A stretch of 64,000 nt of DNA from NCBI RefSeq assembly GCF_014189455.1, contig NZ_CP050296.1, positions 4,460,001 through 4,524,000 of the forward strand, read 5' to 3'. Source of the stretch: Mesorhizobium huakuii (GTDB taxonomy: Bacteria > Pseudomonadota > Alphaproteobacteria > Rhizobiales > Rhizobiaceae). Every line of letters begins with the position of its first letter. Position 1 is the stretch's first letter. This document shows, in pieces, positions 26,038-34,813 of this stretch. Under the pieces are notes generated by a model, which worked only from the letters and a program-made list of their open reading frames with translations, searched no databases and was not told the DNA's origin. The translations under genes and the position numbers were made by a program.

Positions 26038-26985
26038 CTATTCGGAAAGCGGGGTCGGTTTCGGCAAGGGGATGGTGAGGTCGCTTCGCCAGTCTTGCTG
26101 GGCCAGCCATCGATGCAGGGCGGCCACCGCCTTCACGCGCAGATGTCCGCGCGGGACGACGAGGTAGAAACCCGGAACTTCCTCCGGCCGCATATCGGCG
26201 ATGGCATCGCGGCCGATCGGCGCGACCAGCATGCCCGCCCGGAAATCCTCTTCGGCGTCGATGACGGAAACCAGGCCCACGCCGATGCCTTGCAGGGTCG
26301 CCCGGCGCATCGTCGCCGCGTCATCGAAGCTGATGCTGCGGTCGCCTTCGGTCAGTTCCACACCGAGGTGGCGCAATATATCCGGCCACAGGCGCTTCGA
26401 CTTGACGGTGTCGAGCAGCGTGAACTTCGTCAGGTCGCGCGCCGACTTGATCTTTTCGCCGATCGCCGGCGTGCAGCAGATGATCTTCGGGTCCGGCACC
26501 AGCAGCGTGGTCTCGTAGTCTGGCCAGTTGCCGTAGCCCCACTGCACCGTCATATCGATGTCGTCGCGCCCGAAATCGGGCAGGTCGACCATCGTCGTCA
26601 GCCGCAGATCCGCGCCCGGCAGGATTTCCCGGAACAGCGAAAGCCTGGGCAGCAGATAGTGCGTGGCGAAATATGGGCTCGCATTCAGGTTGATGCGGTC
26701 GCGGTAGGTCGACTTGGTGACGCGGCGTACACCTTCCGAAAACTCGTCGAAGCCGGCTTTGACGTAGTGCGACAGAAGGATGGCGGACTCGGTCAGTTCG
26801 ATCGACCGGCCCTTGCGCTCGAACAGTGTCACCTGAAGCGTGTCTTCCAAGAGCTTGATCTGCTGGCCGACCGCTTGCGGCGTGACCAGCAATTCGTCCG
26901 CGGCCTGTCGAAAGCTCTTGTGCTGCGCCACGGCGTGGAAGACGCGAAGCGCGTTCAGCGAGGGAAGGCGCAGCTTGCCGGTCAT
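26038..26985 (-). CDS. LysR-family regulator (GcvA-like)
   Basis: 315 aa. The N-terminal winged helix-turn-helix reads LPSLNALRVFHAVAQHKSFRQAADE, followed by VTPQAVGQQIKLLE, the GcvA/AmpR subgroup. The remaining ~200 residues are a periplasmic-binding-like effector domain. It lies between the two SDR genes and the aapJQMP-hyu run, all on the same strand, so it is the obvious candidate regulator of that cluster. Because it is not divergent from its likely targets, autoregulation and operator position cannot be deduced. Confidence 0.88.
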   Translation of the reverse strand: MTGKLRLPSLNALRVFHAVAQHKSFRQAADELLVTPQAVGQQIKLLEDTLQVTLFERKGRSIELTESAILLSHYVKAGFDEFSEGVRRVTKSTYRDRINLNASPYFATHYLLPRLSLFREILPGADLRLTTMVDLPDFGRDDIDMTVQWGYGNWPDYETTLLVPDPKIICCTPAIGEKIKSARDLTKFTLLDTVKSKRLWPDILRHLGVELTEGDRSISFDDAATMRRATLQGIGVGLVSVIDAEEDFRAGMLVAPIGRDAIADMRPEEVPGFYLVVPRGHLRVKAVAALHRWLAQQDWRSDLTIPLPKPTPLSE

Positions 26986-27067
26986 CGAATATTCCGCTCC
27001 TTCCGCTCGAGGCTCCGTTGATCATGCACTGCCGTATTTCAGCCGCCGCCGGCTGCAGAAAGCCGCC

Positions 27068-27817
27068 TCAGGCGTAGATATAACCACCTGAAACAATGAC
27101 GTTTTCACCGGTCATGTAGGTGTTCTTCGGGCCACCGGTCATCAGCACCCATTCGGCGATCTCGGCCGGCTCGGCGCCGCGGCCGAGCGGGCTTGCCTTG
27201 GCCAGTTCCTCCAGGAAGCCGAGCGCTTTTGCCTTCTCCGTGGCCATACCGGCCGGCGCCACCGAGTTCACCAGAATGCCGTCCTTGGCCACGTGATGGG
27301 CGAAGGATCGCGTCAGGCTGACGACGGCGGCCTTGGTCGCCGCATAATGGGCGTTCTGCGGATGCGCCTTGAAGGCGTCGACGGAGGTCAGGTTGACGAT
27401 GCGGCCGCGTACATGCGCCTTCGGCTGTTGCGCCTGCATATGGCGAACCGCCGCCACCATCATGTGATAGGTGCCCTTGATGTTGATGCCGTTGGAGGCA
27501 TCCCAATCGGCGTCGCTGATTTCCAGAAGCGGGCGGCGCGGATAGATCGCGGCGCAATTGATAAGCGTGTCGACGCGCCCGAGCTTGGCAACGATGGCGT
27601 CGAATGCGGTGTGACATTGCGGGCCGACCTGGATGTCGCATGCCGCCGCCGCTGTTGGCAGGCCCTTGGCCTTCGCCGGCGCGAGCGCGGATTCGGCGGC
27701 CTCCTGATTGATGTCGATGATGCCGATCTTCGCCGCCCCGGCCGCCACGGCCATTTCGGCCAGGAGGGCGCCGAGGCCGGCACCGCCGCCAACGATCAAA
27801 ACGGAAAGATCCTTCAT
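27068..27817 (-). CDS. Short-chain dehydrogenase/reductase (SDR)
   Basis: 249 aa classical SDR. The cofactor loop is [13 protein letters not shown], a variant of TGxxxGxG with [17 protein letters not shown] stands where NNAG is usual. The catalytic Ser is in NLTSVDAF and the YxxxK motif is HYAATKAAV. The C-terminus ends in the tetramerising [13 protein letters not shown] type. It overlaps nothing but sits 12 bases after the next SDR gene upstream. The substrate is unknown; it may oxidise a hydroxy intermediate imported by the Aap-type system. Confidence 0.85.
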   Translation of the reverse strand: MKDLSVLIVGGGAGLGALLAEMAVAAGAAKIGIIDINQEAAESALAPAKAKGLPTAAAACDIQVGPQCHTAFDAIVAKLGRVDTLINCAAIYPRRPLLEISDADWDASNGINIKGTYHMMVAAVRHMQAQQPKAHVRGRIVNLTSVDAFKAHPQNAHYAATKAAVVSLTRSFAHHVAKDGILVNSVAPAGMATEKAKALGFLEELAKASPLGRGAEPAEIAEWVLMTGGPKNTYMTGENVIVSGGYIYA

Positions 27818-27829
27818 CTAAAGTTTTCC

Positions 27830-28540
27830 TTACTTGGTGCCGCTTGGCGATGTCGGCCAGGTCGGCATGATGTCGAAACGGGTGACGTCGGCCCATGCGG
27901 GCAGTGCAAGCACCGCGACCACCATCCTGGCCACGTCGTCCGGCTGCACCACTTTGCTGGCGTACATGGCGGCACGCGCCTCGGCGCCGAGGATGTCCTG
28001 GTAGAGCTGCGTCTCGACACGGCCGGCGACGATTTCGGTGACGCGTATGCCTGACGGGGAGAGGTCGGCGCGGAGTGCTGCGGCAAAGCCTGATATCGCC
28101 GCCTTGGTGGCTGCGTAGACGGCGATGTTGGAGAAGGCCGCGTGGCCGGCGACGGATCCGGTGAACAATATGTGGCCGGACTGCCGCTCGCGCATCTGCG
28201 GTACGACGAGGCGGGTGAGCAGGATCGCCGCGCTGAGGTTTATCTCCAGCGTCGTGTCGATATCTGATATCTTCATGTCGGCGAAATTGCCGAGCGGCGG
28301 CATGATGCCGGCATTGTTGATCAGCACGTCGATGGTGAGATCCGCCAGAACCGCCTCCAGCGCCTCGCGGTCTGTGATGTCGACGGCGATCGGCACGATG
28401 CCGGGCCGCTCGGCCTGCAGCGCCTTGAGCGCGGCCTGGCTGCGCCCGACCGCATAGACCTCGTAGCCGGCATCGCTCAGCGCGATCGCCATGGCCCGCC
28501 CTATGCCGCTTGTCGCTCCTGTGATGAAGGCTGTCGTCAC
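27830..28540 (-). CDS. Short-chain dehydrogenase/reductase (SDR), GTG start
   Basis: 236 aa. The start is a GTG at 28540 directly before TTAFITGATSGIGRAMAIAL; an ATG 24 codons upstream gives a non-homologous extension. TGATSGIG, NNAG, catalytic Ser in FTGSVAGH and YAATKAAISGF are all present. The end (DVTRFDIMPTWPTSP) resembles YdfG-type serine/3-hydroxy acid dehydrogenases. It is the first gene of the leftward cluster; the promoter should lie in the gene-free stretch just upstream. Confidence 0.82.
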   Translation of the reverse strand: MTTAFITGATSGIGRAMAIALSDAGYEVYAVGRSQAALKALQAERPGIVPIAVDITDREALEAVLADLTIDVLINNAGIMPPLGNFADMKISDIDTTLEINLSAAILLTRLVVPQMRERQSGHILFTGSVAGHAAFSNIAVYAATKAAISGFAAALRADLSPSGIRVTEIVAGRVETQLYQDILGAEARAAMYASKVVQPDDVARMVVAVLALPAWADVTRFDIMPTWPTSPSGTK

Positions 28541-29026
28541 CTGGGCTTCCCCGTTTGCCTGGATTTCAATGTGCGGCGCTGGCCGGCGCCGCGAAACCAA
28601 GAAAACCAGCAAAAAGGAAAGATAAACTTTCGAATTCTCTTTTCCCGCCCGAAAATCGGGCAGATGGCCAGCCCGGTGCCGAGGCTGTAAACCCGGGAAA
28701 ACGGCAGGAAAACGGCATTCTGAGCCTGCTGAAAGCGCCTTCGGTCAGCTGGCGGAGCAAAAACTTGGCTTTCGCAATGCGCGGCTAATCTGGTTGTCGA
28801 CGAATGCCTGTGCGATCTAGGCCGTGAACCCATAAACACGAACGGCTGAGATGAGGTGGAAAGCTTCAATTCGCCTCGTCCGATCGGAACGACTAAGGAC
28901 GCCTTCTCTAAACCTACGGGTCGCCCCAGTACCGTCGCGTCGACCGGGTCCAATCGATAGCGGCTGGGTATCAAGCGGAGGTTAAGGCTTTCAGCGTATT
29001 CGAGATGACGCGGGAGTAGTGACAAC
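28541..29026. other. Gene-free stretch upstream of the SDR genes
   Basis: 486 bases with no supportable gene. A 6-bp stem GCCCGA/TCGGGC occurs at about 28648-28662. Composition is less GC-rich than the flanking operons, especially after 28600, like that of the interrupted gene that follows, which suggests that 28600-31080 arrived as a different segment. A leftward frame of 192 codons crosses the area but has no recognisable family, so I do not call it. Confidence 0.5.
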
Positions 29027-29168
29027 TTGAAGAGCCGTTGGGAACTTAAGCACGAAGACAGCCAAAGGGCGTTTACGACCTCAGGCACTGTAGTCGCCCT
29101 GCTGACTGCATTCATTTATGCCTTTTTCTCCCAAGCGGATTCTGGGTTCGCAACGTCGTTTTCAACGG
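29027..29168 (+). pseudogene. 5' fragment of unknown membrane protein, split by ISAs1-family element
   Basis: The first ~47 codons from a TTG at 29027 encode a hydrophilic start and one membrane segment (TSGTVVALLTAFIYAFF), ending ...SFST at the insertion point. An in-frame stop lies just upstream, so TTG is the only plausible start; GGGAG lies about 10 bases before it. Joining 29168 to 30462 continues the same frame through the 3' fragment, giving about 253 aa. I do not recognise the family. Confidence 0.7.
29158..29168. repeat. Left copy of 11-bp target-site duplication
   Basis: GTTTTCAACGG abuts the left inverted repeat and is repeated exactly at 30451-30461 abutting the right one. Direct repeats of about 8-10 bp are usual for ISAs1-family insertion, so either the duplication is 10 bp plus a chance match or it is 11 bp. 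Confidence 0.85.
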
Positions 29169-30450
29169 CAGGGCTGTTCAACGCTAACATCTTTGTGATC
29201 GGCTTTGATGCGTCGCGGGCAAAAAGGGCGATTCCCTCCGGGAGATTTGTCTGAATCTATGCAGGGCAACCAATCATGAGGGTTGCACCGTTGCCCGGCA
29301 CATTGCTGTCATTGTTTTCGCAGATCCCCGATCCACGCCGTGGCCAGGGGCAGATGTATCCCCAGGCGCCGATCCTGCTGTTCACGGTGCTGGCGATGCT
29401 GGCCGGGGCGGTTTCGTATCGTCAGGTCCACGCCTTCATCCGCATCCATCTTGTCCGCCTGAACGGCGTGTTCGGGGTCTCGGTGCGAAAGGCCCCAGCC
29501 TACTCGACGGTGCGGTTCATCCTTCGCGGTCTCGACGGGGCGGAGGTCGAAAGGGTGTTCCGCCAGCATGCGGCCGGCCTGCCGACGCCCCCGGCCCAAG
29601 AGCCGGACGACGCCATGCCGGACGACGTCATGCCGGCGTGCGTGGCCATTGACGGCAAGACGCTGCGCGGCAGCTTCGACGCCTTCAACGATCGCAAAGC
29701 GGCGCATCTGCTGAGTGCTTTCGCCAGCGATGGTCAGATCATCCTCGGCCATCTGGCGATCGATGAGAAGAGCAACGAAATCCCCGCCGCCCAGGACTTG
29801 ATCGCCACGCTGGGCCTGACCGGGCGCATGTTCACTCTCGACGCCATGCATGCCCAAAAAAACCTTCGCCGTAGCCCTGGCCACGGGTAACCATCTGCTG
29901 GTTCAACTCAAGGAGAACCAGCCCAATCTGGATGACGAGATTCGCGCCATCGTCGACAGCCGCACTCCCAGCGACACGGCCTCCTCACGCGACACAGTGC
30001 GATCCCGGCAGGAGGATCGAACCGTGGACGTCTTTCCCGTCGGCAAGGCCCTCGTCGACAGCGAATGGCAGCCCTTCGTCAAGACCATCATCCGCGTCAC
30101 CCGCCAAACTTGGCTCCGCAGTGCCGCCACGGGCATGTGGCAGCCGCGCGGCGAGGTCTCATACTATATCTCCTCCGAACAGGGTCTCCCCGCCAAGACT
30201 TGGGCCGCCATCATCCGAGGCCACTGGGGCATCGAGAACCGCAACCACTATGTCCGCGACGTGTCCTGCGACGAGGACCGCAGCCGTATCCGCGACAACC
30301 CCGGCATCATGGCCAGAGCCCGCAGCTTCGCCCTCAACATCCTGCGTCACAACGGCACGAAAAACGTCGCTCAAGCCCTCTGGAACGGCGCTCTCTCCCT
30401 CGATCTCATCCTCGCTTACAAGGCTCTGTAATCAGCGTTGAACAGCCCTG
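29169..30450 (+). mobile_element. ISAs1-family insertion sequence, 1282 bp
   Basis: Ends are inverted repeats: CAGGGCTGTTCAACGCT at 29169-29185 and its complement at 30434-30450, 17 of 17 matching. The element is flanked by 11-bp direct repeats and contains one transposase gene in two frames. Length, terminal CAGGG and the DDE transposase all fit the ISAs1 family. Exact direct repeats and perfect inverted repeats point to a fairly recent insertion. Confidence 0.92.
29276..30431 (+). pseudogene. ISAs1-family DDE transposase, frameshifted at an A7 run
   Basis: The N-terminal half (to about 29860) has LSLFSQIPDPRRGQGQMY, the first catalytic Asp in VAIDGKTLRGS and the second in FTLDAMHAQ. The C-terminal half, in another frame from the A7 tract at 29856-29862, begins KTFAVALATGNHLLVQLKEN and holds the catalytic Glu in HWGIENRNHYVRDV. 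Deleting one A (or adding two) joins them into about 384 aa, the usual size. As given, a product would stop soon after the second Asp, so the element should be immobile unless slippage at A7 restores the frame. Confidence 0.9.
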
Positions 30451-30461
30451 GTTTTCAACGG
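30451..30461. repeat. Right copy of 11-bp target-site duplication
   Basis: Exact second copy of GTTTTCAACGG, next to the right inverted repeat of the element. One copy must be discarded when reconstructing the interrupted gene. Confidence 0.85.
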
Positions 30462-31081
30462 CCTTTTCGCTCACTGTCGATCTCGGAAGGTGCTCTTCAT
30501 CTTTCTCAGCGATCATCATGGCGCAGATGGTCTATTCCATCGCGGTTACTTTGCTTTTGGTATCCATCGCGGGCAGGTGCGCATTCGGCGCGATTACGGA
30601 TGCTGGAAGCAGAAAACCGTTCTTATGGATGGCTGTCGGGGCGCTGCTTTTCGGCGGGTTCCTCATTGGGCTCGCAACGACTGAAAGCGCATGGTGGTTT
30701 TTCGGAAGTCGTAGGTCGATCAGTCGCGCGATTTCGTTTCAACAAGCATGTTTGAACAGCCGTCAAGTTCTCCATCCCCAGCTTTATCTGATCAGCGTCT
30801 GGCTTTTCGGAATAACCTGGATGGCTTTAATGGTGTTAACGATGCTCACACAAAGAGTGGCGTTTCACCGTGAGTACGAAGACTTGCCCAGGGACCCGCA
30901 ACTTCGCGAAGAAATCCTGAAAATTCGAGCGAAGTATCCGCCAGTTCCACAGCCGAAGCCGAAGAGTAGCGACTATTCGATCGTCAGCTTAGTCTTAGTT
31001 GTCGGAGGCTGCATCATAGGCCTGACGCACGGCCTTTATAAAGCTGGTATCGCCTTCGCCCTATTGGCTTTTGGGAGCTAG
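30462..31081 (+). pseudogene. 3' fragment of the interrupted membrane protein
   Basis: 206 codons in the same frame as 29027-29168 once the element and one repeat are removed. It encodes membrane segments around MVYSIAVTLLLVSIAG, WMAVGALLFGGFLIGLA, LYLISVWLFGITWMALMVL and a C-terminal SIVSLVLVVGGCIIGLTHGL, with a charged cytoplasmic loop before the last one. The whole would be a protein of ~253 aa with about five membrane segments and no family I recognise. An internal ATG at 30519 could allow a shortened product. It is convergent with the GntR gene, 7 bases apart. Confidence 0.7.
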
Positions 31082-31088
31082 CCGCCAG

Positions 31089-31877
31089 CTATCCGCCGGT
31101 GGGCGAGGGCCTCTTCATATCGGTGAACAGCGAGGCCGCTGCCGCCTTCTGCTCCGCCTCCGTCGCCTCGACGCCGGAAGCTCGGGCCAGCGCCCGCACA
31201 CGCCCGAGGCTGTTGTGCAGGTGCTTGCGCATGGCCTGGCGCGCGGCGCGGCCGTCCTGCCTTTCAATGGCGTCGACGATTGTCCTGTGCTCGTTGTGGA
31301 TGCGCGTGTAGTAGCTGTCCTTGCGCTCCGGCGTGACCACGTAGCCGAGCTGGAAGCGCGGAACGATCATCGGCCTGAGATAGGCGAGGAAGCCGTGGAT
31401 GAATTCATTGCGCGCCGCTTTGGCGATCGCCAGGTGGAAATCATAGTCGTAGTGGATCTGGACGACGGCCGGATCGGCCTGCTGGGCGTCGACCTGTTCC
31501 ATCAGCGCGCGGATGCCGCTGGCCTCCGCATCGGTTCGCCGTTCCGCGCAGAGCCCGGCGGACTCCACCTCGACGCTTAGCCTCAATTCTAGCAAGGCGA
31601 TGGTTTCTGGCAAGGTCCTCAGCGCCTCGTCGGGGATCGAGAAATTGCGCGGCGCCGGTGTTTCGCTGACGAACATGCCGCGCCCCTGCTGCGGCACGAC
31701 CATGCCTTCGGAGCGCAGCCGTGCCACCGCTTCCCGCACAACCGTGCGGCTGACATCGTATTCGGCGCAAAGCTCCGCCTCGGTCGGCAATTGCGCGCCG
31801 GGAAGCAGCGATCCGGAACGGATCTTTTCCGACAGGCTCTCCGCCACGACGGTGGAAAGCGGCTTGCGCTTCGTCAT
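31089..31877 (-). CDS. GntR-family regulator, FadR/FCD subgroup
   Basis: 262 aa. The N-terminal wHTH contains LPTEAELCAEYDVSRTVVREAVARLRSEGMV, written here as two blocks: LPTEAELCAEYDVSR and TVVREAVARLRSEG. The C-terminal all-helical FCD ligand domain starts near EALRTLPETIALLELR and contains the usual D/H metal-site positions (DYDFHLAIAKAARN and later HRTIVDAI). ATG at 31877 follows GAGGGAGA. It is the last gene of the leftward ridA-SDR-aroE-like operon and probably controls the divergent promoter at about 33902-34034, where a matching dyad is seen. Confidence 0.88.
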   Translation of the reverse strand: MTKRKPLSTVVAESLSEKIRSGSLLPGAQLPTEAELCAEYDVSRTVVREAVARLRSEGMVVPQQGRGMFVSETPAPRNFSIPDEALRTLPETIALLELRLSVEVESAGLCAERRTDAEASGIRALMEQVDAQQADPAVVQIHYDYDFHLAIAKAARNEFIHGFLAYLRPMIVPRFQLGYVVTPERKDSYYTRIHNEHRTIVDAIERQDGRAARQAMRKHLHNSLGRVRALARASGVEATEAEQKAAAASLFTDMKRPSPTGG

Positions 31878-31927
31878 CAGTCTCCCTCTCGCCCGATTCG
31901 CGATGATGCCCGAACCGGCAGGACCAT

Positions 31928-32275
31928 TCAAACCGCCGCGGTGACGATCAGCTCGACCAGCATTCCGGGCTTGGCCATCCGTCCCTCGCCGGAAGAGCGC
32001 GCCGGCGCATGCTCCTTCGGTATCCAGGCGTCCCACACCGTGTTGACCTCGTCGAAGTCTCTGACATCGTCCAACCACATCTGCACGTGCAGGATGCGGG
32101 TCTTGTCCGTGCCTGCTTTGGCCAGCAGCGCATCGATCTTGCCGAGCACCTCGCGCATCTGGTCGGCGGCCGACTGGCCCGGTCTCGCGACCTGGCCGGT
32201 GAGGTAGAGCGTGCCATTGTGGATGACGCCGTGGTGGATGCGGGTGTCGAAGTCGAAACGCTTGATGTCGCTCAC
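31928..32275 (-). CDS. RidA/YjgF-family protein with conserved Arg
   Basis: 115 aa, one RidA domain. LYLTGQVARPGQSAADQM and ILHVQMWLDDVRDFDEVN are the usual blocks, and Arg in HAPARSS occupies the place of the catalytic Arg of RidA imine deaminases. Active RidA proteins hydrolyse reactive enamines/imines released by PLP enzymes or amine oxidases. That suits the divergent DAO-type flavoprotein, which would produce an imine from an amino compound. It lies 50 bases before the GntR gene and 14 bases after the SDR gene. Confidence 0.88.
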   Translation of the reverse strand: MSDIKRFDFDTRIHHGVIHNGTLYLTGQVARPGQSAADQMREVLGKIDALLAKAGTDKTRILHVQMWLDDVRDFDEVNTVWDAWIPKEHAPARSSGEGRMAKPGMLVELIVTAAV

Positions 32276-32289
32276 GGATTTTTCCCTCG

Positions 32290-33096
32290 TCAGATTGCCG
32301 GCGTTTGCCGGATGGGATTGCCTTGCAGATATTGGGCGTAGGGCGCCTGGACGAGCCAGCCGGCGTCGACAGGCAAGGTAACGCCGGTTATCGACGCTGC
32401 ACGGTCCGAGCAGAGGAACAGCGCCGCCTCGGCAACGTCGCGCGGCTCGACGAAGCGGCGCAGCGCCGTCGTGGCCTGGATCGCTTCGGGATTGCGCTCG
32501 CCCTTGGCGATCCTGGCCTTCAGCCCATCGGACAGTGTGTAGCCGGGCGCGACCGCATTGACGCGCACCCCATGCGGGCCGAGTTCAGCGGCGAGGATCT
32601 GTGTCAGCGCCAGGACCGCGTGCTTGCCAGGCGTGTAGGCGGGCAGCGACAGCGGCGCGAAGGAGGCGAGCGAGCCGACATTGAGGATCGCGCCGCGTCC
32701 GGCCGCCGACATCAGCCGGCCGAACATCTGGCACCCCAGCAGCGTGCCGCGATAGTTCACCCGCCACATCTTCTCGTCCTCGTCCAAATCCTGGTCGAGG
32801 ACATGCTTGCCGCTCTGCAGGATACCGGCGCAGTTGACCACGACATGCGGCGTGCCGAACGCAGCGCTGACGGCCTGAGCCAGCGCCTCCACCGAGGCGG
32901 CTTCGGCGACATCGGTCTGGACAAACAGCGCGCGCGGCGCGCCCGCCGTCTCGCAGGCGCTGGCCGCCTCCTTGCCTCGTGTCGCGTCCCGGCCGGCGAC
33001 GACCACCTGGTAGCCGTCCTCGGCGAAGCGCAGCGCGATCGCGCGGCCGATGCCGGAAGTGCCGCCGATGACGACAGCCGTCAATGTCTCAGCCAT
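32290..33096 (-). CDS. Short-chain dehydrogenase/reductase (SDR)
   Basis: 268 aa classical SDR with VIGGTSGIGRAIALRF, DVAEAAS, NCAG, catalytic Ser in NVGSLASF and YTPGKHAV for YxxxK. The end shows ITGVTLPVDAGWLVQ. The ATG at 33096 lies 8 bases inside the 3' end of the shikimate-dehydrogenase-like gene, so the two are coupled; a start 16 codons upstream is less likely. The substrate is unknown; it shares an operon with a shikimate-dehydrogenase homologue, so a cyclic polyol or hydroxy acid is possible. Confidence 0.85.
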   Translation of the reverse strand: MAETLTAVVIGGTSGIGRAIALRFAEDGYQVVVAGRDATRGKEAASACETAGAPRALFVQTDVAEAASVEALAQAVSAAFGTPHVVVNCAGILQSGKHVLDQDLDEDEKMWRVNYRGTLLGCQMFGRLMSAAGRGAILNVGSLASFAPLSLPAYTPGKHAVLALTQILAAELGPHGVRVNAVAPGYTLSDGLKARIAKGERNPEAIQATTALRRFVEPRDVAEAALFLCSDRAASITGVTLPVDAGWLVQAPYAQYLQGNPIRQTPAI

Positions 33097-33901
33097 GGCT
33101 ACGATCCCTGCGCTCGATATCGAAGAATTCGGCCATGGCTTCAACCTGGAAATCCATCATCGGGCGTCCGGGCTGGACGCGGCAGCCGATCTCCTTGGCT
33201 GCCTTCAGCAGCGCTGTCTCGGCCGGCTCCATGATGATGTCGACGACCGTCATGTCGGGCGTCAGCTTCGTCACATCCATGGGCAGCGGATCGCTGGCCT
33301 TCAGCCCGGAAGGCGTGGCATTGATCGCCATGTCCATGCCGGACGGATCGGGTTGGCCAACCTCGATACGGCATTTTGGAAAGGACTTGCTGACCAGCGC
33401 GGCCAGCTTCTCCGCGCGTCCCCTGTCGATGTCGGCCAGCCGGATCTCCGCCGCGCCTGCCTCGGCCAGACAGTAGGTCAGCGAAGCGCCGGCGCCGCCG
33501 GCGCCGACCTGGAGGATGCGGCGGCCGGCGATCTGATGCCCGCCTGCCTTCAGCCCGTCGATGAAGCCGACGCCGTCGAAATTGTCGGCGTACCAGCTTC
33601 CATCGGGCATCCGCCGCACGGAATTGGCGCTCTCGACCCGCGCCGCGCGGTCATGCGCGGCGGAACACTTGTGGTAGACCGCGACCTTGTACGGCACCGA
33701 GATGATGACGCCGCGGATGTTCTCGGCCGCGGTGAGGCCGGCCCAGAAGGTGTCGAAATCCTCCGGGCGGCAGCTCAGCGGAACCATCAGGCTGTCGAGG
33801 CCCTTCTGCTCGAAGATCTCGTTGAACATGCCGGGGCTCTTGGCGTGGCCCACGGGATGGGCCAGCATGACGAAGACATCGGCCTTGCCGGTTCCGCGCA
33901 T
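33089..33901 (-). CDS. Shikimate dehydrogenase-like (AroE family) oxidoreductase
   Basis: 270 aa. The N-terminal substrate domain begins VFVMLAHPVGHAKSPGMFNEI, with catalytic Lys in SVPYKVA and catalytic Asp in DNFDGVGF. The Rossmann loop VGAGGAGASLTY follows. It differs from biosynthetic AroE at conserved positions: the usual GxNTDG reads ADNFDG, and EPAETALLKAAKEIG replaces YxPxxTxLL. It therefore probably acts on another cyclic hydroxy acid such as quinate or an amino analogue. ATG at 33901 follows AAAGGA. It is the first gene of the leftward operon. Confidence 0.83.
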   Translation of the reverse strand: MRGTGKADVFVMLAHPVGHAKSPGMFNEIFEQKGLDSLMVPLSCRPEDFDTFWAGLTAAENIRGVIISVPYKVAVYHKCSAAHDRAARVESANSVRRMPDGSWYADNFDGVGFIDGLKAGGHQIAGRRILQVGAGGAGASLTYCLAEAGAAEIRLADIDRGRAEKLAALVSKSFPKCRIEVGQPDPSGMDMAINATPSGLKASDPLPMDVTKLTPDMTVVDIIMEPAETALLKAAKEIGCRVQPGRPMMDFQVEAMAEFFDIERRDRSHG

Positions 33902-33974
33902 CGATTTATTCCTTTCCGTTTGACAGTTCATGGTCGCTCAGCGGTCGGGCACATCTTGCATCGAGTCAAAGCCA

Positions 33975-33993
33975 TATGATATAGGACATCATA
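33975..33993. promoter_or_regulatory. Dyad TATGAT-N7-ATCATA, candidate GntR operator
   Basis: A perfect 6-bp inverted repeat (33975-33980 and 33988-33993) lies in the 133-base region between the divergent aroE-like and HpaI-like genes, in an AT-rich pocket. FadR-subfamily GntR proteins typically bind short dyads of this size, and a GntR gene ends the leftward operon. No direct proof of binding exists. Confidence 0.5.
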
Positions 33994-34034
33994 CAAATTT
34001 CAATGCACCTTCTTGGATTGGAGACCGCCGCGTA

Positions 34035-34799
34035 ATGCAGGAGCGCCGCAACACATTGAAGGTCGCCTTGACGGCCGGCCGGGCCCATATCGGCATCTGG
34101 TGCTCGCTGGCTTCGGCTCTCACCACGGAGATCGTCGCCGGCTCCGGAGCCGGCTGGGTGCTGATCGACGGCGAGCACAGCCCCAACGATCTGCGCAGCA
34201 TCATGGCGCAGCTCCAGGTGATGGGCGGCTTCGACAGCGAACCCGTCGTCAGGTTGCCGTCCGACGACCCCAATCTGATCAAGCAGGCGCTCGATATCGG
34301 CGCCCGCAGCCTGATGATCCCCAATGTGCGCACGGCCGAGCAGGCCCGCGCCATCGTCGCGGCCATGACCTATGCGCCTGGCGGGTTTCGCGGCTTCTCG
34401 GTCGGTCACCGCGCCAACGCCTTCGGCCGCATCGCCGGTTACCATGCCAAGGCGCGCGAGCAGCAGCTTCTCGCCGTGCAGATCGAATGCGAGACAGGGG
34501 TGGCCAATGCCGCCGAGATCGCCGCCGTCGACGGCGTCGATGTCCTCTTCGTCGGCCCCGGCGATCTCTCGACCAATATGGGTGCGATGGGCAATCCGGG
34601 TGCCGCGCCTGTCCAGGAGGCGATCGCCTCGGTGCGCAAGGCCGCAAAGGCGGCAGGCAAGGCCAGCGGCATACTGGCGCCGGCAAAGGCCGATGCCGAC
34701 CGCTACCTCGCCGACGGCTTCACTATGGTTGCCGTCGGGTCGGACCTCGGCCTGCTGGCACGGGGCTCGGACGCCCTGATCGCTTCATTCAACCAGTAG
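34035..34799 (+). CDS. HpcH/HpaI-type class II aldolase
   Basis: 254 aa. The family marks are GIWCSLASA, WVLIDGEHSPND (catalytic His), VRLPSDDP (Arg), QIECETGVANAAEI (metal-binding Glu) and DVLFVGPGDLSTNMG (metal-binding Asp). Such enzymes cleave 4-hydroxy-2-oxo acids to pyruvate and an aldehyde. ATG at 34035 fits family length. It is followed after 14 bases by the flavoprotein gene. Together they could deaminate an amino acid to a 4-hydroxy-2-oxo acid and split it (inference). Confidence 0.87.
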   Translation: MQERRNTLKVALTAGRAHIGIWCSLASALTTEIVAGSGAGWVLIDGEHSPNDLRSIMAQLQVMGGFDSEPVVRLPSDDPNLIKQALDIGARSLMIPNVRTAEQARAIVAAMTYAPGGFRGFSVGHRANAFGRIAGYHAKAREQQLLAVQIECETGVANAAEIAAVDGVDVLFVGPGDLSTNMGAMGNPGAAPVQEAIASVRKAAKAAGKASGILAPAKADADRYLADGFTMVAVGSDLGLLARGSDALIASFNQ

Positions 34800-34813
34800 A
34801 CCGGAGACAGACC

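Noticed and set aside
28537..29115. 192-codon leftward frame in the gene-free stretch
   Set aside because: No recognisable domain, start without ribosome site, and it overlaps both the SDR start and the interrupted membrane-protein gene.
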